A stretch of DNA of 11,595 bases from an uncultured Clostridia bacterium (GTDB lineage: Bacteria; Bacillota; Clostridia; Lachnospirales; Lachnospiraceae): NCBI GenBank assembly GCA_937888895.1, contig CALASV010000288.1:1-11595 (forward strand), read 5' to 3'. A model generated the notes under the pieces. That model saw only the letters and a program-made list of their open reading frames with translations. It did no database searches and had not been told where the DNA came from. Positions within the stretch are counted from its first letter, which is position 1. The number at the start of each line of letters is the position of its first letter. Shown piece after piece: positions 1 through 5,767 of the stretch. The translations under genes were made by a program, and so were the position numbers.

Positions 1-92
1 AAAAAATACATTTATGGAACTTTTATTTTTATCGAACTCACGTTAAATATAATTATACACACAAAAACGTTGCCATCCCAGATCGTGATACA

Positions 93-899
93 GTGGAGGG
101 TTGGGCATCCAAACATGCAGAAAAGTCAGTGACTGGTGATAGAAGCTGGATATCACCAATAAGAGAGTTTGGAAGATATCTTCAAAGCTGTGGCATCCGT
201 GATGCTTACGTTCTTGGAGATAAGTATATCATTCAGAAATATCGTGCTGAACTATATTTAATGACAGAAACTGAGATTCAATATTTCTTCAAAGAATGTG
301 ATAGCTATGTGTTACGACACAAATCACTTGGAAGAGCATATGTATTTCCGGCACTTTATAGATTCTTATATTGTTGTGGTGTCAGATGTTGCGAAGCCAG
401 AAAGCTGAAATGTGATGATGTTCATTTGAAAGCTGGTTACATAGATATTCTCCAATCAAAAGCACATCGTGATAGAAGGTTATTTTTATCAGATGAGTTG
501 ATCGTATATTTAACGAAATATGATAAAGCAATATCGAGATGTTTTCCAAACAGGGAATATTTTTTTCCTGGAAGTCATGGTGGGATATGTTCTTCTACTG
601 CTATTTCAACGAATTTTAGAAATATTTGGGTGTCAGCAGGACTTAAGCGTGATGGAAAGATCAAACCCCGTGCATATGATTTTAGACATCATTTTGCGTG
701 TGCTAATATATTAAAATGGACGAAAGAAGGAAAAGATGTTCACGCAATGCTACCATATTTGATGCGATATATGGGACACACTAGGTTAGAAAGCACTTAT
801 TATTATATACATCTAATTCCTGATTTCTTTCCTGAATACAGTAAACTAACGGTTTCTACAGAAGAATTACTTCCGGAGGTGGAAACCTATGAAATATAA
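93..899 (+). CDS. Tyrosine recombinase/integrase, probably 5'-partial; member of a recombinase trio
   Basis: Site-specific DNA recombinase of the phage-integrase superfamily. The part seen has the end of a core-binding domain (about residues 1-50, with SWISPIREFGRYL) and a catalytic domain (about 55-245). Catalytic residues can be placed: Arg98 in GVRCCEARKL, a Lys near 123, the box-II motif as YDFR (Arg198, with Tyr195 where His is usual), His229 in YMGHT, and a nucleophile among Tyr236-238. The GTG at 93 has no ribosome binding site, and the frame is open without a stop to position 3. Family members usually carry another 60-80 residues, so the true start probably lies outside the window or has been lost; codons from about 63 (NVAIPDRDTVEGW) look genuinely coding. 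It overlaps the next recombinase by 11 bp, as in recombinase-in-trio elements. The family is certain; the start is not. Confidence 0.88.
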   Translation: MEGWASKHAEKSVTGDRSWISPIREFGRYLQSCGIRDAYVLGDKYIIQKYRAELYLMTETEIQYFFKECDSYVLRHKSLGRAYVFPALYRFLYCCGVRCCEARKLKCDDVHLKAGYIDILQSKAHRDRRLFLSDELIVYLTKYDKAISRCFPNREYFFPGSHGGICSSTAISTNFRNIWVSAGLKRDGKIKPRAYDFRHHFACANILKWTKEGKDVHAMLPYLMRYMGHTRLESTYYYIHLIPDFFPEYSKLTVSTEELLPEVETYEI

Positions 900-1914
900 A
901 AGAAAAAAAGAACCTGATTTTTGGCAATTCGCTCGACGATATCTTCATGATTATATGCCTATTACCAGAAATTTATCAGATAAATCAGTAGAAACTTACA
1001 AACAATCGTTAAAAACATACTTACAGTTTTTAGAACAAGAGAAAGAATTAACGAATGAAAAAGTTACTTTTGATGCCTTTTCCAGAAAAAATATCACGGA
1101 TTATGTAGGTTGGCTGAAAGCAAAAGGATATGCCTCCAAAACAATCAATCTAAAAATAACTGCACTCCGTTCCTTTTTGAAATACTGTAGTGAAGAAGAT
1201 TTTGAATTAAGGGGCATTTACACGGAAGTATGTACAATAAAAAAGCAAAAAGAAGAAAAGAAACCGATAGAATACCTACAACCGAATGTAACATCAGCGA
1301 TATTATCTGCCTATGATACCCAAACGTCAAAGTATAGAAGAAATCGAATGCTACTGATAATGCTTTATGATACAGGTGCACGAGTACAGGAATTAGCAGA
1401 CTTAAATATAAGTTCACTTCATTTAGAAAGGAATACCCCTTTTGTAACTTTAATTGGAAAAGGAAAGAAAAGCAGAAATGTGCCATTATTACAAAAAACG
1501 GTACGTCATTTGAGAGAATATTTGAAGGAATTTCATCCAGAGAATAAAGAAGCACCTCTGTTTTACGCTTTATTAGATGGAAAACCACATCGGCTTTCTA
1601 CAGATACCATAAGTCTTGTATTAAAAAAGGCGGTTGATAAAGCAAGAAAAGCTGGTGCAGATATCCCAGAAAATGTTCATTGTCACACGTTTAGAAAAAC
1701 TAAAGCAATGGACTTATATAAAAATGGAGTTCCATTACCATTTATTATGCAATTATTAGGGCATGAAAGTATGTCCACAACTTCTGGATTTTATGCTTTT
1801 GCGACCTTAGAAATGATGAGTGAGGCTATGAATAAAGCTGCTCCTAAAGTAATCGGAGAGGAAAAACTTTGGAAAAAGAATGATGTCAAAAAGATTCTTT
1901 ATTCTTTAGATTAA
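889..1914 (+). CDS. Tyrosine recombinase/integrase (XerC/D-like), last gene of the tandem set
   Basis: Full-length 341-residue tyrosine recombinase. An N-terminal SAM-like core-binding domain covers about residues 10-105, and the catalytic domain about 125-310. All catalytic positions are present: Arg165 (YDTGARVQELA), Lys around 191-193 (GKGKKSRNVPL), His266 and Arg269 (HTFRK), His292 (LLGHES) and Tyr302 (GFYAF). The ATG at 889 is supported by a GGAGG at 875-879 with 9-nt spacing, and the gene starts inside the end of the upstream recombinase, so the two are translationally coupled. It would cut and rejoin DNA at the ends of its element. The large palindromes that start 3 bp after its stop are the likely binding sites or element end. 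A third partner may lie upstream of the window, which I infer from the usual trio organisation. Confidence 0.93.
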   Translation: MKYKRKKEPDFWQFARRYLHDYMPITRNLSDKSVETYKQSLKTYLQFLEQEKELTNEKVTFDAFSRKNITDYVGWLKAKGYASKTINLKITALRSFLKYCSEEDFELRGIYTEVCTIKKQKEEKKPIEYLQPNVTSAILSAYDTQTSKYRRNRMLLIMLYDTGARVQELADLNISSLHLERNTPFVTLIGKGKKSRNVPLLQKTVRHLREYLKEFHPENKEAPLFYALLDGKPHRLSTDTISLVLKKAVDKARKAGADIPENVHCHTFRKTKAMDLYKNGVPLPFIMQLLGHESMSTTSGFYAFATLEMMSEAMNKAAPKVIGEEKLWKKNDVKKILYSLD

Positions 1915-1917
1915 TAG

Positions 1918-1990
1918 AAAAACTATGCCGAAGTTTTCATAGAATGTCCCTAAAATATAGGATTCCATAAAAACTTCGGTATAGTTTTTT
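1918..1990. repeat. Long imperfect hairpin after the recombinase operon (element end or terminator)
   Basis: The arms AAAACTATGCCGAAGTTTT (from 1919) and AAAACTTCGGTATAGTTTT (to 1988) pair along 19 bp with one mismatch. Pairing continues inward through CATAGAAT against ATTCCATA with small bulges, around a short AT-rich loop. The distal arm ends in six T residues (1985-1990), so the structure could act as an intrinsic terminator for the recombinase genes. The arms contain the TTCGGYAT half-site repeated in the next palindrome, so a role as recombinase binding site is equally likely. Confidence 0.7.
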
Positions 1991-2000
1991 CTTCGGCATA

Positions 2001-2034
2001 GTCGGAATTATACCGAATTCGGCATAATTCCGAC
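2001..2034. repeat. 34-bp near-perfect palindrome at the end of the recombinase element
   Basis: GTCGGAATTAT and ATAATTCCGAC are exact inverted repeats, and the centre is the 10-bp palindrome CCGAATTCGG. Over 34 bp only one symmetric base pair fails to match. Together with the hairpin just upstream it gives five copies of the half-site TTCGGYAT in alternating orientation (around 1924, 1974, 1991, 2010 and 2018). The last six bases, TCCGAC, read in frame as Ser-Asp of the IS3 transposase fragment that follows, so the junction between the recombinase element and the IS3 sequence lies inside or at the edge of this palindrome. A role as attachment site or terminal repeat is inferred. Confidence 0.65.
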
Positions 2035-2337
2035 CAAGGCAGTCAGTACACTTCAAAAGCATTTACTGAATTTTGTACGTCTGCTTCTATTATACAAAGT
2101 ATGAGCAAAGCAGGACATCCCTATGACAATGCACCCATGGAACGATACTTCAACACTTTAAAAAATGAATGTATTTATCTGTATGAATTTTCGAAAGAAG
2201 AAAGTCTCTATCAAGCAGTAGAAGAATTTGCGTATGTGACCTATAATCATGTTCGACCTCATTCTTCGAATGAGTATCAAACACCATGGGCAACTAGATA
2301 TGCTAAAAATATATCTTCTAAAATAAGTATAACATAG
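2029..2337 (+). pseudogene. 3' fragment of an IS3-family transposase gene (orfB)
   Basis: The frame is open from 2029 and encodes about 102 residues: SDQGSQYTSKAFTEF, then MSKAGHPYDNAPMERYFNTL, then YNHVRPHSS. This is the C-terminal part of the retroviral-type integrase core of IS3 OrfB. The Asp of SDQG and the Glu of MERYF are separated by exactly 35 residues, the DD(35)E spacing of the family. The normal stop (TAG, 2335-2337) is retained. The N-terminal two thirds, with the first catalytic Asp, are missing, and the break coincides with the palindrome at 2001-2034. The ATG at 2101 is an internal Met of the original protein, not a genuine start. The missing part may lie upstream of the recombinase element, outside the window. 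No clear IS3 terminal repeat is visible between 2338 and 2391. Confidence 0.85.
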
Positions 2338-2409
2338 TAAAATATAAGAAATGGAACGAGTAGGAATTAGAAATAAAAGTATAAAAAAATATTGTTTTAT
2401 GAGTCAAAA

Positions 2410-2736
2410 ATGTTACAAAAAAGCTTGACCACAACAAGAAAAAGCTTTGATGGTCTTATGGCAATTATCCGTGATACCTATCAGCTAGATCCTTATACAA
2501 GTGCTGTTTATTTATTTTGTGGAAAGGATAGTCGCAAAATAAAAGCACTTCATTTTGACAAGGATGGTTTTGTACTTTTACAAAAAAGATTAGATGGAAG
2601 TGGACGATTCCAATGGCCACGTAATGCATCGGAAGCACGACTTCTTACTCGTCAAGAATTTCGCTGGTTGATGGAAGGATTATCGATTGACCAACCAAAC
2701 GCAATTAAATCCGATACGAGAAAGAAAATGTTCTGA
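2410..2736 (+). CDS. tnpB: IS66 TnpB (Orf2) accessory protein, N-terminally decayed
   Basis: From RKSFDGLMAII onward the protein matches the IS66 TnpB pattern: RKSFDGL, LDPYTSAVYLFCG, KIKALHFDKDGFVLLQKRL, FQWP, LTRQEFRWLMEGL. The usual N-terminal segment, visible in the second copy at 7577-7951 as STHIYLACGPTDFRK, is missing and replaced by unrelated residues, so roughly the first 20 residues are lost. Neither the ATG at 2410 nor a TTG at 2392 has a convincing ribosome binding site. TnpB is needed for IS66 transposition but its biochemical role is unclear. The decay, and the absence of tnpA and a left terminal repeat upstream, mean this IS66 copy is truncated on its left side. Confidence 0.75.
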   Translation: MLQKSLTTTRKSFDGLMAIIRDTYQLDPYTSAVYLFCGKDSRKIKALHFDKDGFVLLQKRLDGSGRFQWPRNASEARLLTRQEFRWLMEGLSIDQPNAIKSDTRKKMF

Positions 2737-2879
2737 CTTTTTAAAAGTAGTTTACAGTTATCGCTTTCATAGAATACATTATCTTTTAGAAAAAAAGGAC
2801 TTATCTAGGGAGGACCATCCAATCATAGAGAATACGATAAAAAAACTTTTCCAAAAACTCCAGATTTCCTTTTTTTGAT

Positions 2880-2908
2880 TTGTCAAAATCAAAAAAATTC
2901 TTTATAAT
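2880..2908 (+). promoter_or_regulatory. Sigma-70-type promoter ahead of tnpC
   Basis: TTGTCA (2880-2885), a 17-bp spacer, then a consensus TATAAT (2903-2908), 29 bp before the tnpC ATG. A GGAG at about 2923-2926 is the likely ribosome binding site. It lies in the gap between tnpB and tnpC, so tnpC of this truncated copy need not depend on the lost left-end promoter. Confidence 0.65.
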
Positions 2909-2937
2909 AAAAGAAAACGCAATGGAGCAAGAAACCA

Positions 2938-4611
2938 ATGACACTGGATAAGGACGAAATGATTCAAATTTTACTACAAACGAATAAAGAACAGGAACGC
3001 ACCATGGAAGATTTGCGAAATACGATTCGAGAACTTCGCATAACGGTAGCAAATCTGAACGAAACTCTCGATGAATTTAAGAGAAAGCTCTTTGGCACTT
3101 CTAGAGAGAAAACAGCAGCTTCCCAAACAGAGGAAACAGAACGAGAGCATTCTTGTGAAGCATTCGATACCACTTCGGTAAAAGAACACACACGTACTAG
3201 AAAGAAAAAATCCGTACGTGCAGATTTATATGACGCCCTTCCTGTTCGAGAAATTCGTTGTCCAGTTCCACAAGAGGAACGAGTTTGTCCAGACTGTGAT
3301 TCACCATTGCAACCTCTTGGTTATAAGTTTGTAAGAGAAGTATTACGTATTACTCCTGCCAAAGTAGAACGAGTTCGTTATCTACAAGAAAGTTTAGTAT
3401 GTCCGGTATGCCGTGAAGAAGATGAAACCACGATTGTAACTGCAAAAACACCTACTCCATTACTAGCTCATAGTCCTGCATCTCCAGATATGGTAGCTAT
3501 GGTGATGTATCAGAAGAGTTATCTTCATCTACCATTTTATCGTCAGGAAAAAGATTGGCTCCAAAAAGGAGTGCCTCTTCCAAGAGAAACCACAGCCCAT
3601 TGGTATAATTATTGTGCATTAGAATACCTTATGCCAGTGTATGAAAGACTCCATCAGGAACTGCTTCTCCGAGAAATTCTCCATGTAGATGAAGTACCAT
3701 GTCAGGTACTTCATGAAGAAGGAAAAATGCCAACTTCCACTTCCTACTTTTGGATTTATTTAAGTGGAACCGATGGAAAAGCCCCCATTGTGTTGTATCA
3801 TTATGCACCTGGACGAAGTGGAGACTATCCGATTGAATTTCTATCAGGATTTCAAGGAATGCTTCATTGCGATGGCTATTCTGCCTATGGAAGGATAGAA
3901 GATGTGCTGTTGGTGTGTTGTTTAGCACACTGTCGTCGGAAATTTTTTGAAGCCCTTCCAAAAGAACGACAAAAGAAACTAAAACTGTTGGATATTTATT
4001 CCGAACAAGAGATAGCAGAGCCTATGATTCCAGAGGAAGTAGAGCATCGAATACTACCTGCGGAAAAAGGAGTGGTATTCTGTAATCGTTTGTTTTTTCA
4101 AGAACGTCTTTTGAAAGGTCTTTCTGCGGAAGAACGAAAACAGAAACGTTTAGAAACAGAATCCAGCATTTGGGATGCCTTTTGGTTATGGCTGGATACC
4201 TTGATTCCAACTCGAGGTAGCAAACTGGAGAAAGCAGTAAACTACGCCTTAAATCATAAAGATACTTTGATGAATTATCTTTTGGATGGTAGATGTGAAA
4301 TCTCCAACAATGCTGCAGAGAGGATGGCAAAATCCTATGTTACTGGACGTAAAAATTTCCTATTTCATAATACAGTAGATGGAGCAATCGCCAGCTCCAT
4401 TGTATTTAGTCTCATAGAAACAGCAAAGGCAAATCACTTAAATGTGTATCAATATCTTTATCTCCTGCTTCTGTATATGCCGGACTACAAAAATGAGCCC
4501 ACAGGCATCGAACAGTTATTGCCATGGAGTGATTTTATCAAAGAGAAATGTTCAGGAATTATAGATACCAAAAACATAACACCAGAAACACGAGGGAACC
4601 TTTCAATATAG
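2938..4611 (+). CDS. tnpC: IS66-family transposase TnpC, full length
   Basis: 557-residue DDE transposase, the usual length for IS66 TnpC. Residues about 5-50 form a heptad-rich coiled coil ending in the hallmark KRKLFGTSREK. A four-cysteine zinc-binding segment follows (Cys117, Cys120, Cys155, Cys158). The catalytic core has Asp251 (ILHVDE), Asp312 (LHCDGYSAYG) and Glu461 (ISNNAAERMAKSYV followed by GRKNF). The C-terminal IS66 tail contains YMPDYKNE and LPWSDFIKEKC. It would cut and join the IS66 ends. All expected residues are present, so the protein may be active even though its own element lacks tnpA and an intact tnpB; it could act in trans on other IS66 ends here. The last codons (about ITPETRGN) lie in the first arm of a long hairpin and the stop codon lies in its loop. 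Confidence 0.95.
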   Translation: MTLDKDEMIQILLQTNKEQERTMEDLRNTIRELRITVANLNETLDEFKRKLFGTSREKTAASQTEETEREHSCEAFDTTSVKEHTRTRKKKSVRADLYDALPVREIRCPVPQEERVCPDCDSPLQPLGYKFVREVLRITPAKVERVRYLQESLVCPVCREEDETTIVTAKTPTPLLAHSPASPDMVAMVMYQKSYLHLPFYRQEKDWLQKGVPLPRETTAHWYNYCALEYLMPVYERLHQELLLREILHVDEVPCQVLHEEGKMPTSTSYFWIYLSGTDGKAPIVLYHYAPGRSGDYPIEFLSGFQGMLHCDGYSAYGRIEDVLLVCCLAHCRRKFFEALPKERQKKLKLLDIYSEQEIAEPMIPEEVEHRILPAEKGVVFCNRLFFQERLLKGLSAEERKQKRLETESSIWDAFWLWLDTLIPTRGSKLEKAVNYALNHKDTLMNYLLDGRCEISNNAAERMAKSYVTGRKNFLFHNTVDGAIASSIVFSLIETAKANHLNVYQYLYLLLLYMPDYKNEPTGIEQLLPWSDFIKEKCSGIIDTKNITPETRGNLSI

Positions 4612-4634
4612 GGTTCCCTCGTGTTTCTGGTGTT
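4578..4634 (+). terminator. 23-bp perfect hairpin overlapping the tnpC stop codon
   Basis: The arms 4578-4600 and 4612-4634 are exact inverted repeats (AACACCAGAAACACGAGGG and complement, then GGTTCC), with an 11-nt loop that contains the TAG stop at 4609-4611. A short TTTATT follows. It probably ends tnpC transcription and may also block transcription entering from outside. A shortened version at 10201-10250 keeps the first arm but only 8 bp of the second. Confidence 0.75.
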
Positions 4635-4648
4635 TATTCATCGCTTAC

Positions 4649-4716
4649 GTTTGAACTGCATTCAGTATAACAAAAAGAGGTTTCTGAAACTAGACAGTCG
4701 GTTTTGAAGTGCTTAC
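4649..4716 (-). repeat. IS66 left-end fragment in inverted orientation
   Basis: Read on the minus strand it begins GTAAGCACTTCAAAACC and runs through AGAAACCTC, TTGTTATACTG and GCAGTTCAA, closely matching the sequence upstream of tnpA at 8301-8364. It stops just before the tnpA ribosome binding site and abuts the right terminus of copy 1 (4648). Related left ends occur at 8281-8364, 10085-10162 and 10391-10474. The fragment overlaps the 3' end of the acyltransferase gene. Confidence 0.8.
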
Positions 4717-5631
4717 ATATTTTTCTATAAATCTGTCAATCGGAAGATATAAATCATCATATCTCTTGCGTATTTCATCATCTGTCCAATCCCACCAAGC
4801 AATTTTATTAAGTGCCTCTATCTGCTTTGATGTATATCTATACTTGATTATACGTGCTGGAACTCCACCCACAACAGCATAATCTGGAACATCTTTTGTA
4901 ATTACTGCTCCAGCTCCAGCAATTACTCCATTACCAATACTAACTCCATTTGTTATAATAACATTTTTCCCAAGCCAAACATCATTTCCAATTTTACAAT
5001 ATCTTATCTTTATATGTTCTGCATGTGGATGAACCCCCGAAAAATACCAAGGAGCATTGCATTCATCATCATAATTAGGAAAAAATGAAGATACACTCTT
5101 ATCATAATAGATAAACGGACTTGTTGTAATATAATCTGTAGCATGATTCAATACTACATCTGTTCCATCAGCAAAACTACAGAAAGCACCTATTGATTCA
5201 ATAAAAGGATTTTGACACAAAGGACCATAACTATATTTTCCACATTTAGGTTGCTTTGTTTGATTACAAATATTTATATCTATAGAATTCATACTCTCTA
5301 ATTCTAATATATTTTCAGAAGCAAAATATGACATCGCAAGTTTTTTTAATTCTATATATATATATCGATTGATAGAAGCAAGAATAAGAACATAATCTTC
5401 TCTTCTTATACTATCTAAAAAAGAAATTTCCTTAATATCAGAATTAAATTGATATTTATGATTATCAATTAAATACGCTGGTTCAATTCCATAAATATTT
5501 TTCATAATATTAATAATTTGTATACCTACATCTCCACAAGGAAAAACAATAATCTTCTTACTTAAGTCTTTCCCTCTTATATTGAAACTATGTTCTATAC
5601 AATCTGTAATTTGTGTTATAAGTGTCTTCAT
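4690..5631 (-). CDS. CatB/XAT-type hexapeptide O-acyltransferase with N-terminal Rossmann-like domain
   Basis: Predicted to transfer an acetyl (or other acyl) group from acyl-CoA to a hydroxyl, most likely on a sugar given the neighbours. The start at 5631 is chosen because AAAGGA lies 8 nt upstream; the longer frame from 5676 has no such site. In the resulting 313 residues, about 24-112 form a Rossmann-like module (IIVFPCGDVGIQI, then AYLIDN). Residues about 130-262 are a left-handed beta-helix acyltransferase: NHATDYITTSPF with the probable catalytic His163, GNDVWLGKNVIITNGVSIGN, GAGAVITKDVPDYAVVGGVP. The WWDW motif typical of the xenobiotic acyltransferase group follows near 279-282. The last eight residues (VSTSKPTV) and the stop are encoded by the IS66 tip at 4690-4716, so the native C-terminus has been replaced. 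The catalytic core is intact and the protein may still work. The substrate is unknown. Confidence 0.88.
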   Translation of the reverse strand: MKTLITQITDCIEHSFNIRGKDLSKKIIVFPCGDVGIQIINIMKNIYGIEPAYLIDNHKYQFNSDIKEISFLDSIRREDYVLILASINRYIYIELKKLAMSYFASENILELESMNSIDINICNQTKQPKCGKYSYGPLCQNPFIESIGAFCSFADGTDVVLNHATDYITTSPFIYYDKSVSSFFPNYDDECNAPWYFSGVHPHAEHIKIRYCKIGNDVWLGKNVIITNGVSIGNGVIAGAGAVITKDVPDYAVVGGVPARIIKYRYTSKQIEALNKIAWWDWTDDEIRKRYDDLYLPIDRFIEKYVSTSKPTV

Positions 5632-5685
5632 TAAATAATTCCTTTCGATAATAAATTTTATAATTACTAATCTCACATAAATATC

Positions 5686-5725
5686 GTAAGTACATCAAAA
5701 AAAGGGTAAGCACATCAAAAAAAGG
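5686..5725. repeat. Tandem 20-bp duplication of an IS66 right tip
   Basis: GTAAGTACATCAAAAAAAGG (5686-5705) is followed directly by GTAAGCACATCAAAAAAAGG (5706-5725), with one difference. Each begins with the IS66 terminal GTAAG. The second leads into the rest of the copy 2 right end; the first is an extra tip with no element body behind it. Confidence 0.8.
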
Positions 5726-5767
5726 CGTATGGAAGTACTATCATTTTCATGGTATATTTTCCATACG
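5726..5767 (-). terminator. Inverted repeat just downstream of the tnpC remnant
   Basis: CGTATGG (5726-5732) and CCATACG (5761-5767) are exact inverted repeats starting right next to the tnpC stop at 5768-5770, separated by 28 nt. An A-rich stretch lies on the plus strand at 5717-5723, which gives a T run after the hairpin on the minus strand. It could be a weak terminator limiting read-through into the acyltransferase gene. The long loop lowers confidence. Confidence 0.4.

Larger units (their letters stand above)
2410..4648 (+). mobile_element. IS66-family element, copy 1, truncated on the left
   Basis: Holds a decayed tnpB, a full tnpC and a right end, but no tnpA and no left terminus. The right terminus is read as TTCATCGCTTAC ending at 4648, i.e. 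GTAAGCGATGAA inward, which fits the GTAAG tips of IS66 elements and recurs as GTAAGTGATGAA at 10273-10284 behind a second copy of the same tnpC tail. No target duplication can be assigned because the left end is gone. Confidence 0.75.

Noticed and set aside
1145..1588. 147-codon minus-strand frame
   Set aside because: It is the antisense shadow of the second tyrosine recombinase, which has all its catalytic residues on the plus strand.
2687..2878. 63-codon open frame between tnpB and tnpC of IS66 copy 1
   Set aside because: It starts at a TTG inside tnpB without a ribosome binding site, resembles no family I know, has no counterpart in copy 2, and ends where the tnpC promoter begins.
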